A DNA stretch of 64,000 nt from Arion vulgaris (taxonomy: Eukaryota; Mollusca; Gastropoda; Stylommatophora; Arionidae), in the NCBI GenBank assembly GCA_020796225.1, contig CM036753.1, forward strand, positions 64,512,865 to 64,576,864, written 5' to 3'. A model generated the notes under the pieces. The model searched no databases and was not told where the DNA came from. It saw only the letters and a program-made list of their open reading frames with translations. Below, piece by piece: positions 31,530 to 42,193 of this stretch. The stretch's first letter is position 1. Each line of letters begins with the position of its first letter. Both the position numbers and the translations under genes were made by a program.

Positions 31530-32235
31530 TTTCCTATACAGCTCTATCTTGGGAAGCTCGTTCAATTTTTTCTAGCGAAACTCGTAATAACAAAGTTTAT
31601 ATAGTTTTACTGCAGTCTCCTCTATATCGAGATCAATCTTTTCTATTGAGTCCAATATTCTCGCCTTTCTGAGTAAAGTTTGTTCAGAGTTTTCTTAAGG
31701 CGTTCTTACTTGCTTGGCACATTTGCTTCCTACTTCAATGCATTGTGGTGTTTTGATTATTTCCTCTCAGAGCGTATCCAACATATCTCCATCTTCTCTT
31801 TCTTACAATAGCTGTTATTAGTGGTTGACCAGACATTTCCCTTATTTCATCACTTCGCCCGAGTGGTTACCGGGGCCCAAATTTGGGGTGTAAAGAATAG
31901 AACCACTGTTACCTGCCACGCATGTCGTAAGAGACGACTAAGGAGGTTTGGCTGAAATCGGATGCATGTGTCCTAAACGTGTACAAGTCTATGCGTTAAG
32001 GGCCTACAAACCAATATGCAACGTATACACGTTGTTGGCAAAGATCAAACATATCACAAAGAGTGATTAAAATTGGTCGTAAAGAACGAACGCAAAGAAG
32101 AAGAAGAAGATTTCATCAGTTCAACTTACTTTCTTTACTTACTTACTTTAGTCATTTTTCGACTCGCTGTGGCACATGTTAGGATTGATACAACATTGGA
32201 ACTGAAAATTGGGAATTTAGTTTTAACAAATAAGT
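31530..32235 (-). mobile_element. LINE-1 3' region interrupted by SINE-D2
   Basis: Antisense LINE-1 blocks (acctgcaagtaatttcctat, gtggttgaccagacatttcc) run to 31856 and resume at 32123-32235 (ggcacatgttaggattgata), parallel to 3991-4660. The SINE at 31857-32109 splits it. Confidence 0.8.
31857..32109 (+). mobile_element. SINE-D2 with 13-bp target-site duplication
   Basis: ATTTCATCACTTC at 31844-31856 and ATTTCATCAGTTC at 32110-32122 flank the element (one mismatch). It reads gagtggttaccggggcccaa at the start and ends in AAGAAGAAGAAG. Confidence 0.87.
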
Positions 32236-32289
32236 ACTTTTTAATAATAAGATAGCGAAAGTTATGATCGGGTCTAAAAAACAAACTAC

Positions 32290-32700
32290 ATTACAATACA
32301 ATATTAAAGTAAATGGAACGTTATTAAAACAGTTTTATCACTATAAATATCTTGTAATCTCTGAGAACATAATATTGTAGATGTAGATCAGAAATAAAGA
32401 ATAGAGTAGGTGAAACCAATGAAGCCTTCAAGAAAATAAAGACCATTATATGCAACAAGTCGAGGTCTATGGAAGTTAGAAATAGTTTTTCAGTGCTACA
32501 GAGATCAAATCCTGACATATAGGAGTCACACATGGACAATAAATAAAAAGACTGTGAATTCTCATGAATCCTGAGAGATGGGGTTTACAGAAAAATGCTG
32601 AGAACACTAATTACTGCTAAAAAGATCCGTGTTCTGGAGGTTAACCTACGGAGTCATCTCATTATCAACATACGAAAAAGACAATCATAGTATTTCCTAC
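32290..32700 (+). pseudogene. LINE reverse transcriptase remnant
   Basis: Across frames: VDVRSEIKNRVGETNEAFKK, then SHTWTINKKTV and an EKC-EH block, matching the EI..RI..A..AF and TWT..K segments of reverse transcriptase C-termini. Heavily broken. Confidence 0.7.
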
Positions 32701-32739
32701 ATAGTATAAGTGAAAGATGCTTATAACACATGTTAACAG

Positions 32740-33240
32740 TGGCATCAAATTAATGTGGACAGAAAAAGAAAATTATGGGCAATCTAACTTCTTCCTTTTC
32801 CTCTTTTGCCATCACATTCTTACCAAGTTGTTGCCCAGTGTCGGGGTTTTCTGTTTTTATCTTGTGTTGCTTTTGTGGCTTGGGGTATTGTTATTTTTTG
32901 TTGTTGACAAGATTCTGGTATGCCATCTATCCATCTTGGCCGTGGTCTTCCTCTCGCCTCCTTTACTGACGTTCTGTTGTAGAAGTCTCTGTATACAGTG
33001 GAGATTGGTTCAATTAATTTTAAGTGACATAACCATCTCATTCTTTGTTTCTCAATGTATTTCAAGCAAGGTTCTAATTCAACTGTCTTTCTTATCCTGA
33101 TGTCGGAAAAGGTGACCATAAGCAGACATGGGGACACAGTCTTCCTATGTAACCTGAAGGATGCCGGGTTATCCTGGTAAGCATTACAAAATGGACAGAG
33201 ACCCGGGAAATTGAAGGACAACTGTTAAGGTCCTATCCTA
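32740..33240 (-). pseudogene. LINE-7 3' end
   Basis: The antisense frame 32820-33221 encodes CLKYIEKQRMRWLCHLKLI, ARGRPRPRWIDGIPESCQQQ and NRKPRHWATTW. Open for 133 codons. Relative of 2225-2510 and 62280-62660. Confidence 0.8.
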
Positions 33241-33269
33241 TACCAGGACTAGAGGGAAGTAAGTAAGTA

Positions 33270-33720
33270 AGAATTTATCTTATCCAATGCCTCATCCTAC
33301 TGTGTCAAAGATAACCGGTTCGCTCCCTCGTGGAGACTTCGGAATATTTTCTCCTGAGATTATCAGTGTATGTGAGATCGAGTTCCAGGTCCTATCGGAG
33401 ACGAACGATAAAACGTAGGTACCGTGTTCAATTTAGCTCGTAAAAGAACCCTTGGTAGTTCAAAGTCGAGAATAGCAGGCTGGAAGAGAAGAGCTGCTGC
33501 GTGGGAAAATTCATTAGATCAAATTTTAAAAATGTAATTTCTACAAAATATCTTCACTATCCTCAAATCACCATCTTTATCGGGGACCATCGCCGGTGCT
33601 ACGGAGTTCATGAACTACAGCTGTGATCTTCCTGTGTAAGAAATGGATCGGAGTACACATGGTTACTCACCGAAGTGCAATGATGATTTTCCAATCAATC
33701 ATTCAATCAATCAATCAATG
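33270..33720 (+). mobile_element. SINE-C, full length
   Basis: Head (ctcgtggagacttcggaata), gatcgagttccaggtcctat, gataaaacgtagg, gttcaaagtcgagaa, then the 3' block (gaccatcgccggtgctac, gtgcaatgatgatt) and caatcattcaatcaatcaat. Confidence 0.85.
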
Positions 33721-33924
33721 CATATATTTTTTCTGTTTCAGTATTTTCACTTCCTGGCATCCGATTGTCTAATTTATCTAGTATGCAATGTTGACCTAAC
33801 TGCCTTTACACTTTACCCTGTTTCGTGAACACACAGTTCTAGTTTTCCATTCTCTACAAAATTAAAATATAAATTTGATTTGAAAAGTCGAATCAAAGAT
33901 TCTAATAGTGTTCTGTATTAAAAA

Positions 33925-34416
33925 ATGTCATTGTATGACATCTTAAAATATATTTCTATATATGCATTACCATTGCCTGGTTTACCATCACAACATTCAT
34001 TACCAGAAGTTTCATCACTAGTAAAACTACCACTATCAGCAGCTACAGCCTTAAATACAGCACCACCACAGCAACTATTCCCCCACCACCTTGCTGATTA
34101 TCTGCAACGATCTTACAAAATGGAGCCCTCCTCCTATGTTCCCCCATCGATAACCAATACTGCTGGTTTGTTGTCTAAATGTAAACAGGTCGGGCCTCAC
34201 AGAGACGAATCAGTTGGCGTTCTCCCACGGTTTCCGGTCGATACTCCGTGATTTCCTGAGACAGGACCCGGAGTGCCCTGACAGATTCCACAAGAAAATC
34301 ACCACACTAGATAATCGTTCTTCAGATAGAAAGCTGCAATTAAAAACCCTAATGTTTCCTAGATGGAAGAAAAACCAGTCCTCTTTCGTTCAGATTCCAT
34401 TCAGAACTCGAGAATA
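33925..34416 (+). other. Possible coding exon(s) of an unidentified gene
   Basis: I do not recognise this sequence. Frame 1 from ATG 33925 is open for 108 codons: a Leu/Pro/Ser/Ala-rich segment (LPLPGLPSQHSLPEVSSLVK, then APPQQLFPHHLADYLQRSYK) to a TGA at 34249. Frame 2, open from 34154 to TAA 34414-34416, gives ETNQLAFSHGFRSILRDFLR and a Lys/Arg-rich end (FPRWKKNQSSF). The composition is balanced, GC exceeds the flanks, no repeat family is matched, and the two frames overlap where splice-like AG/GT dinucleotides occur (34180-34200). It could be a terminal exon, a frameshifted pseudogene or chance. The N-terminal half has the look of a transcription-factor tail, but that is only an impression. 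Confidence 0.35.
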
Positions 34417-35310
34417 AGAGGCACTGAATATTCTTCTATGAATAATTAATGTTCGCAAAGTACAATAGAACCTTAACAATGAATGAACTCAATTTTCCAG
34501 TTGAATAATGACGATTGGAAATTAATTAAGCTTAGATTCATAATAATTATTTCAAGCACATAGATTCAGTGTTATTTGCTCAAATATATGCATCACAAAT
34601 GGAAAAGATAAATGCTTGCATTTGCAGTTCCATCTCAACATTAAGCATTAGAAGAACTCAAAATATATTTCAAGCTTTTCACTGAAAAAAATTGTATTAT
34701 GCGGGCAATATCTACTGTTATTAATTCATCTTCACGTGTCGTCTTCCCGACAGGCGTGAGCGATCACACCTCTTCAAAACTTCCCATTTCTGGATATGTT
34801 TGCAAGTCCTGTTGTTGACATTTATTTGTCCCAATATCTTCAATGTTTAATTATTCATAACTATCCAGTGTTCATTCATCGAAATATTGTTTATTTCTTT
34901 ACAGTGTTTTTGTATATTTTCATGATTTTTCTTTAAAGTAAATTTATCAATGCCATGGCCTTTTCCCCAATTCACCACTGCCTTTTTTCATGTATTAAAT
35001 TATACATAACCTGCAGTGATATTTATATATTTGTCAGCATAGCTTGAGTGTGTGTGTTGTTTTTTCTACATTATTTTTTATTTTATACAGGTTGCTTATT
35101 GGTGCGATGTGGTATCTATTCTTTGCCACGCAGCAGCTCTATGTCTAAAATTCATTGTCTTGGAAGACCGCAGTCTCTGATATCACCAACGTAAAAGTAA
35201 AAACTTAGCAAAGTAACTCACTAAAAAACGCAGCTGAGAATTTATTTATTAGTAGTTCCTTCATGGATGTATTTTTTTAGTCAATCAATTTGAAACTGCT
35301 GCTGCTATTT
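34417..35310. other. Repeat-poor stretch, possible 3' UTR or noncoding DNA
   Basis: About 900 bp with no member of the window's repeat families, T-rich on the plus strand with ATTTA-like motifs. It could be the 3' UTR of the candidate exon upstream. Confidence 0.35.
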
Positions 35311-35316
35311 CTTCTT

Positions 35317-35440
35317 CTTCTTCTTGCGCTCGACCGCTATGAACTCACGAGTAGTCAGGGTGCCTGGTATGGCACTTCTGACTGATTTTTGTGTGAAAGC
35401 CTGCTTTCATTTTTTATCAGTGTTTCCAGTAATACAGGCG
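35317..35440 (-). repeat. SINE-H with (AAG)n tail
   Basis: Starts cttcttcttcttcttgcgct, then cgaccgctatgaactca; in reverse this is the end of the element seen at 745-840. Confidence 0.55.
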
Positions 35441-35462
35441 GGCCTACTCCCACTTTAGAGAA

Positions 35463-35547
35463 ACTACTGCTACTACTACTACTACTGATACTACTACCCC
35501 TACTACTACCACTACCACAACTACTACTACTACTACTACTACTACTA
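35463..35547. repeat. (CTA)n microsatellite
   Basis: ctactactactactact with occasional CCC and GAT interruptions, ending at a SINE-J head. Confidence 0.9.
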
Positions 35548-35814
35548 CGCGAGTTGCAGTAGCGTAGTTGTTAGTGAACTCGCTTCCTAGGCTCGTGGTC
35601 CGGGTTCAATTTCAAAGTGGCAGGAAATATTTATCCGACCTCTCAGATCGATCCAGCTTCAAATGAGTACCAGGAAAATCACTTGGAAGTAAAGGTGCCA
35701 GACGTGATATTGACCACGTCATTCATGGTGTACCGACGGTCAATGAACAATACGGACCTAACACAGAATTCCCCAACATATCTCGAGGCTAGAAAAAGGG
35801 TTCCTTTAATTGCT
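35548..35814 (+). mobile_element. SINE-J (tRNA-like head)
   Basis: gcagtagcgtagttgttagt (A-box-like) and gtccgggttcaatttc (B-box-like), then a ~180-bp body ending in (CTTA)n. A head fragment lies inverted at 51598-51715. Confidence 0.7.
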
Positions 35815-36235
35815 TACTTACTTACTTACTACTACTACTACTACTACAACTACTACTACTACTACTACTACTATTACTACTACTACTACTACAACTACTA
35901 CTACTATTACTACCACTACTGCTGCTGCTGGTACTGTTACAACTACTGCTGCTACAGCTACTGTTGTTGCGGCAACTGCTGTTACTGCTACTATTACTAT
36001 TACTACTACTACTACTACTACTGCTACAACTACTATTACTAATACTGCTGCTGCTGCTACTTTTACAACTACTGCTGCTACAGCTACTGTTTCTGCTGTT
36101 ACTGCTACTGCTACTACTACAACGAATATTACTACTACTACTGCCACTACTACTGCTGCTATAGCTACTACTACCACTGCTACAGCTACTGTTACTCCTA
36201 CTGCTACTTCTACTACTACTAATAATAATAATACT
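35815..36235. repeat. (CTA/CTG)n trinucleotide tract, ~420 bp
   Basis: ACTACTACT and GCTGCTGCT-type repeats with two long imperfect higher-order copies (actgctgctacagctactgt occurs twice). All three plus frames and the antisense are open simply because the triplets lack stops. Confidence 0.95.
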
Positions 36236-36469
36236 AACATTCTCAGAATATTGCTATCCATTCATAAGACTGTAAGAATGGTAAGTTTCTGCTTGGAACA
36301 AGCTATTGGGTAATAGTGATGTGAATGTTACGGTATTTTTGCAAAAAAAAATGAATTCAATTTTCTTCTAAAAAATTCCTTCTAAAATCTGAATTAAGCA
36401 GCAGAAATATAATCTACTTTGATTTTAGCTAGAAATGCATTTAACAACTAAACAATGTTTTTGTCATGG

Positions 36470-36680
36470 TTAAAATTGTTGTAAGTATTAGTAAAAACAA
36501 AATTACCATCAGCAGAACTATTATCATCAAAATTACCATCACCGGCTTTATTTTCGTCAATATAACCATTAACATTATTAGTAACATCAATGTTATGTTC
36601 AGAAATAAAAACTAGCATCAATATTATAATTATCAGTAACATTACCCTCAATATTACAAGCAACAATAATAGGTAGTCTA
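36470..36680. repeat. Degenerate AACATTA/ATCA-rich minisatellite
   Basis: attaccatcag, aacattattagtaacatcaa and related short units; left edge of a repeat zone that continues to about 39150. Confidence 0.55.
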
Positions 36681-36689
36681 AATACGAAG

Positions 36690-36905
36690 GATTGACTTCA
36701 TTGCACTTACCCCATTAGGCTCGGTCCCTCTCCACAAAAATGGCACGTCACCTCCGAGAGTAATGCACAAAGCACGAACTCCGGAGCTCCGGCAACCATC
36801 CTAAGGCTTTCTGGATAAGATTCATTTATGAACAGAACGGCGCGGTCTGATTCGAGCCCGCCATCTTCAGAAAGCGAGGCAATGGCTTAACCATTTAAAT
36901 CAAAT
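36690..36905 (-). mobile_element. SINE-A
   Basis: Begins aaggattgacttcattgcac (antisense 3' end); ends with tggcttaaccatttaa (antisense head). Confidence 0.8.
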
Positions 36906-36914
36906 ATCTCATAG

Positions 36915-37440
36915 CAATATTTGTAACATTAATATTTTACATCAACTGTATTAAGAATGTCAGTGTTGCCATCAACAGTATTTGTAACATTAAATGTTTA
37001 CATCAACTGTATTAAGAACTTCAGTGTTGACATCAACAATATTTGTAACATTAATCTTTTTTATCAATTGTATTAAGAATTTCAGTGTTGCAATCAACAA
37101 TATTTGTAACATTAAATGTTTACATCAACTGTATTAAGAACTTCAGTGTTGACATCAACAATATTTGTAACATTAAATGTTTACATCAACTGTATTAAGA
37201 ACTTCAGTGTTGACATCAACAATATTTGTAACATTAATCTTTTTTATCAATTGTATTAAGAATTTCAGTGTTGCAATCAACAATATTTGTAACATTAAAT
37301 GTTTACATCAACTGTATTAAGAACTTCAGTGTTGACATCAACAATATTTGTAACATTAAATGTTTACATCAACTGTATTAAGAATGTCAGTGTTGCCATC
37401 AACAGTATTTGTAATATTAATGTTCATATCGTTTGCATTA
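36915..37440. repeat. 60-bp minisatellite with two alternating unit types
   Basis: Type A (tgtttacatcaactgtatta, agaacttcagtgttgacatc) and type B (cttttttatcaattgtatta, agaatttcagtgttgcaatc) share the end aacaatatttgtaacatta. The order is C-A-B-A-A-B-A-C, where C is a third variant (agaatgtcagtgttgccatc). Confidence 0.9.
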
Positions 37441-37479
37441 GTAACATCAACGTAATATTTGTAAAATTAGTAACATCGA

Positions 37480-37640
37480 TTGATTGATTTATTGATATGA
37501 CCATCATCATTGCACTTCAGTGAATATCCATGTGTTCTTCAATCTCTTTATTACGCAGGAAGATTTCAATGTCAGTACACGCGGACACTGTAGCAATGGT
37601 AAGGATCCCTGATGTATTTTTTTAAGATAGTGAAAATTTG
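37480..37640 (-). mobile_element. SINE-C 3' part
   Basis: gattgattgatttattgata, then atgaccatcatcattgcact, the antisense family end. Confidence 0.75.
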
Positions 37641-37679
37641 CAATAAATTTATTTAAATGATTCATGTTTTTATTTGTTT

Positions 37680-37945
37680 ACGCCCGTGTGGTACCAGAGC
37701 TCACAAAAGAAGTAAAGAATAGTAGCAATGCAACCTACAAGGCATGTCGTAAGAGGCGACGAGTGGTAGGGGGTCTAGGAAAGCTACCCTAGTAAATATA
37801 AAGCGTCTCAGAAATCGATGTGCTGGCCTACTTGTAGGCTCATAACTGGCACAACGTATAATCGCTCTTAGGCTCAGATCACATACAAATCACACAGAGT
37901 GGTTAACAAGTGGTTGATATGGAGCGTTCAAAGAAGAAGAAGAGG
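37680..37945 (+). mobile_element. SINE-D with (AAG)n tail
   Basis: gtcgtaagaggcgacgagtg, gaaagctaccctagtaa, ggcctacttgtaggctcata, ggttgatatggagcgttcaa, then AAGAAGAAGAAG. Confidence 0.85.
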
Positions 37946-37949
37946 AAGC

Positions 37950-38175
37950 ATGGGGTTCTCTGTTGCGTAGAGATTAATGCTTGCCTCTGGATACAAAAGT
38001 ACTTGGTTCGCTCCATCCTTTAGCCATATTTTTCCAGAGATCCGTGATCTCAGTGTGGTTGAGATCGAGTTCCTAGTCCTATCAGAGACGAACAATAAAA
38101 CGTAGGTCCCGTGTTCAGGTTGAGCAAGTAAAAGAACCATTGGCAGTTCAAAATCGAAAAGAGCAGGCTGGAAAG
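37950..38175 (+). mobile_element. SINE-C 5' part
   Basis: tctctgttgcgtagagatta head, ccatatttttccagagatcc, gatcgagttcctagtcctat and gttcaaaatcgaaaag; the 3' half is missing. Confidence 0.8.
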
Positions 38176-38261
38176 CGATTATGGTAATGTTATTAATGAT
38201 ATCGATGGTAACATTAATTATACTTTTGAAGATAATGTTACTATAAAATATAATAATAGAG

Positions 38262-38515
38262 TGTATCGGTAGCTTAGTGCTAAAGCCTTTGTCTTGCGTT
38301 CTGAAGGTCGCGGGCTCGAATCCGAACAGCGCTGTTCTGTTCATGGTGAGTTTTTTTCACAGAGACCACAAGGATTGTTGCCGGTACTACGGAGTTCGTG
38401 CTCTGTGCAATACTCTCAGCACGTGGTGGGCCATTTCTGCAGAAAGGGACCGAGTCATATGAGGTAAAACCCGGTGCAATGAAGTCAATATTTCGGATTT
38501 AGACCCTTTCAGAAT
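38262..38515 (+). mobile_element. SINE-A
   Basis: gtatcggtagcttagtgcta head, gcgggctcgaatccg, aaggattgttgccggtacta, tgtgcaatactctcagcacg and aaacccggtgcaatgaagtc. Confidence 0.85.
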
Positions 38516-38780
38516 GTTACTAATGTTAACGGTATTATTGATATAAGGTAAGACTGCAGTAAAACTATGTAGCAATGACGAAAACGCAAAAACAAAGTAC
38601 TGTAGTTTTACAAAGTACAAAAGCATAATGTTAACAGTGGTAATGTTGATTATACTAATGCTTCTGAAGGTACTATTACTAATGCTAACGATGGTAATGT
38701 TGGCAATGCTAATGTTTCTGTATTAATATATATGTTAATTGTACTAATAGCAAATATTGGGATGTTTACATTACTTATAC
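38516..38780. repeat. Degenerate (AATGTTACT)-type repeat with a fold-back element fragment
   Basis: aatgttactaatgttaac-like units, interrupted at about 38546-38629 by sequence matching the arm and tail of the 9015-9743 element in reverse (agactgcagtaaaactatgt, caaagtactgtagttttaca). Confidence 0.55.
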
Positions 38781-38794
38781 TACTCGTACTACTG

Positions 38795-39050
38795 AGCGTT
38801 GTAGCTTAAGCGGTAATGAGTTTGATCACAACCCAATCGTACCTGGTTCAAACTCTGTGGCGTGCAAGTTTGGAGGCAAATTAGTTCCCTTGGATTTTTA
38901 CGAACTGTACAAAATAGACATGAACGTTCAGAAAGCAATGGCTAACTACTAAACTTATAAGTGATTCCTAGAAAATCGACGACTCGTTTACTGTTGTTGA
39001 TGGCTACGTCCTGTAAAAGGATATGCCAGGATTTTCATTCCATTTTCAAA
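38795..39050 (+). mobile_element. SINE-B
   Basis: gcgttgtagcttaagcggta head, ctggttcaaactctgtgg, acgttcagaaagcaatgg, gacgactcgtttactgttgt and atgccaggattttcatt. Confidence 0.85.
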
Positions 39051-39159
39051 CTACTTAGGATGCTGGTAGTAACGTTAATGAAAGCAATACTACTAATTCT
39101 GCTAAAGATAATGTTAATGTGACTAATTATACCAGCAGTAATGGTAATATAAATCGAGA

Positions 39160-40130
39160 AACAAGAAAATAATTATTTAGTAATAATTTCTAACAACAGT
39201 TAGAGAATAGAACAAAGCACATCTAAAATAATCAATCAATATTCCGTTGTTATTTGTGAAAAGCGATAAGAGCAGTCGTGATGTGCGGGAATATTTTGGA
39301 GGGAGTCACCTGGATGCGTTTTTTCCCTCCTTATCAATCAATGGCTAATCCAGTGAAAGGAAAAAATTGAGAGCCAGCGAGAAAGAGGAAATATCTTGAA
39401 CTGTTTGAGACTTAATGCCTCAGGGAAGGCTACACAAGCGCCCTTAAACGTCAGCAAGATGGAGATTTAGAACTGAGCGATAGCAGATTCTAGGATTGAG
39501 ACATGAACACGGAACAAGGATGGATAAAAATCAGAACAGCCAGAACATTTTCTAGTTTCATAAAGTTAGAAAATATAAAAATTTGAATTTGAATAGTGAC
39601 CTCCGAATATCATTGTTCATCAGGGATAAAATGTGCGAAATTTAAATTATAATATATTACTAAAGGAATATATGTGCATGTATTTGCGAGAGAAATCATA
39701 TCTAAGATTGTGTGAAAAGAGGAAATAATAGAAAAATAACAAAAGAATGTTCAGGAAAAAAAGAATAACAATAATAGAGCTGTAGTTGTTTGGAAAGATT
39801 GACATAAAAAAGTATATGTGATATGAAAGGAAAAAATGGAATAATTTGAAAACAAATTGACTGTGTTTTTGTGACGATAATAGAAGGTAGAATGCAGAAA
39901 GATTATTGGAAATGGGGTGAGGAGAACCTGTTCAAGAGTGCTTTGAGAGTGCTACTAAGAGAAATATGAACAAACAGTATTGCGCTGTTTCGTGAAGAAT
40001 TAAGATAGGCAAATTAGGTGTTTAAAAGCAAAGATAAAAAGACATTAAGAAAATGAAATAAAACAAAATGTGGTTGGGGAAAAGATCTGAAGATGCGTGG
40101 ATAGTGTATGTGAGGAAAGGGATGTAGAAC
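39160..40130. other. Unassigned AT-rich stretch
   Basis: About 1 kb of A-rich sequence with no recognised family or gene. Confidence 0.45.
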
Positions 40131-40139
40131 AACAGCCAA

Positions 40140-40225
40140 TGTGTTTGTGTGTGAGTGAATGTGTGTGTGTGTGTGTGTGAATGTGTGTGCGCGCTCGCGC
40201 GTGTGTGTGTATGTGTGTGTGAAAG
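40140..40225. repeat. (GT)n with a central (CG)-rich palindrome
   Basis: TGTGTG tracts flank gcgcgctcgcgcg; alternating purine-pyrimidine through most of 85 bp. Confidence 0.9.
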
Positions 40226-40407
40226 AATAAGAGAACAAAATGAACAGACATAGGGAGAGAGTGGGAAACGACAGAGAAAATCAGCATCTTCTTTAACGAT
40301 CCAGTCGTGTAAGGGCTCTTGCTCTTCGACCCAAAGCTTTGTAATTGTGTATGTATGAGATTGCATATTGTTGCTTTGTTCCATATTATAATGTTATTCG
40401 TGTATCT

Positions 40408-40787
40408 CATAGATTCTCAAACTTTTTGGCCCACCGCCATTTTGCACAACATAAACTTTGTAACGCCCCCTCCACATTATAACAGTTTACCAACGCCCCC
40501 CACATATATAAACATGCTCGATTTTCACTTTGACATAGAAAGTTGATATATATTCCTGTCCTACATGGTCAATTTTCAAATGATTATATACATGAAATAG
40601 AAAATTGAGGAAAAAATGGATCGTGTAAGATGGGCATAACATGAATTAAAATGCAGATATCAAAATTTAAAATGATTATTCAATTGTAAAATCACGAAAA
40701 AAAACTCCCACCAAATGCTTCTGAGCCCATATCGCCACCCTGAAAGCTTCATCGCCCACTGGCGGTACGCCACTTTGGGAACCTTTG
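40408..40787. mobile_element. hAT-type MITE, 380 bp, with 8-bp TSD
   Basis: GTGTATCT at 40400-40407 and 40788-40795 flank the element exactly. Ends are imperfect inverted repeats: left CATAGATTCTCAAACTTT, right in reverse CAAAGGTTCCCAAAGTGG; subterminal CACCGCCA/TACCGCCA also match. No transposase. Confidence 0.85.
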
Positions 40788-40924
40788 GTGTATCTGATCT
40801 TGAAACAAGAATATTCTTACTAATATCATCTAAAGGTTGACAAAGGGGCGTGGAAACAGTTGGAATTCGGAAGTGTGTTGTGTTTGAATTCTGATTATGT
40901 CATTTTAAAGGGGTATATTTGGAT

Positions 40925-41095
40925 TGTGGGACGGATTAGCGTAATGCATAAGCGCTCGTCTTTCCACTCGAACACAAGAAAACTGTGGGCTTAATCCTGA
41001 GGAAATTAATTGTCCCTCCTACCTCCTGCTTACTTGGGCCTAGAAATGTGAAGGGAAGTGATTTCATACCCTGAAAAGGCTATTGGAAATTTTAT
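40925..41095 (+). mobile_element. SINE-E
   Basis: gggacggattagcgtaatgc head, gtccctcctacctcctgc, gcctagaaatgtgaagggaa. The B-box region is degraded (gggcttaatcc). Confidence 0.75.
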
Positions 41096-41284
41096 TTTAT
41101 ATGTTGGATTATATGTCAAAAAAGAGTGCTATGATCTATCCGTCTCTATCCATGTAAATTGATTAATTGCTGTCGTTAAATTAAATGTTGGTCATATGTA
41201 TGTAGACCTCTCTTCTAGTGTTACACATATCACTCGGTTCATCAAATTTATGTATTTGTTGTTTTTTGGATTTGCTTTACAGTG

Positions 41285-41910
41285 TGAAGGACGGATGGTG
41301 AATTTTTGAATGTATGAGAATGTAGACTAATCTCTGAAGGACGGATGTTAAATGCTTTGATGTATGAGAATGTGTAGACTAATCCCTCTGAAGGACGGAT
41401 GGTGTAAATGCTTTTGAATGTTATGAGAATGTGTAGACTAATCCCCTCTGAAGGACGGATGGTGTAAATGCTTTTGAATGTTAGAATGTAAAACCTGAAG
41501 GACGGATGGTGTAAATGTGAATTTGAGAATGTAACTAACCCTCTGAAGGACGGATGGTGTAAATGCTTTTGAATGTTATGAGAATGTGTAGACTAATCCC
41601 CTCTGAAGGACGGATGGTGTAAATGCTTTTGAATGTTATGAGAATGTGTAGACTAATCCCCTCTGAAGGACGGATGGTAATGCATCTGAATGTTATGAGA
41701 ATGAGCTAATTCTGAAGGACGATGTGTAATGTTTGAATATGAGAATGTGTAGACTAATCCTCTGAAGGACGGATGTAAATGCGAATGTGAAATGTATAAT
41801 CTCGGGACTGATTTGGAAATGTTGAATGTTAGAGAATGTGTAGACTAATCCCTCTGAAGGACGGATGGTGTAAATGCTTTTGAATGTTATGAGAATGTGT
41901 GACTGATCCC
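41285..41910. repeat. 60-bp minisatellite, about 11 units
   Basis: Unit ctctgaaggacggatggtgt, aaatgcttttgaatgttatg, agaatgtgtagactaatccc; several units are shortened by deletions. Confidence 0.95.
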
Positions 41911-42027
41911 TTCTTAGCTAACCTTTCTGATTTATCATGTTAGGGTGAACTTGAATGTACACGGACCCATTGCACCGTTATTTTGATGATAATGGTTCTA
42001 ATAAACATGTCCATATATAGTTCAAGT

Positions 42028-42193
42028 CAGTGGCGGCTCGTCATTAAGGGCCAGTGGGGCCGGGTCCCACCAGAAATAATATGTAACGTGTATTTATTAT
42101 TTTATAAATTTTAATATAACCTAACCTAAAACCATGATTTTTCCGAAATTTTTTGTCTGGTCCCACCAACAAAAATGAACACGAAGCCGCATG
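42028..42193. mobile_element. hAT-type MITE, 166 bp, with 8-bp TSD
   Basis: GTTCAAGT at 42020-42027 and 42194-42201 is exact. Left end CAGTGGCGGCTCGTC; right end in reverse CATGCGGCTTCGTG. Internal inverted gggtcccacca/tggtcccacca blocks. Noncoding. Confidence 0.8.

Noticed and set aside
35810..36313. Poly-Thr, poly-Tyr and poly-Val ORFs
   Set aside because: They arise from (CTA/CTG)n trinucleotide repeats; open in several frames at once.
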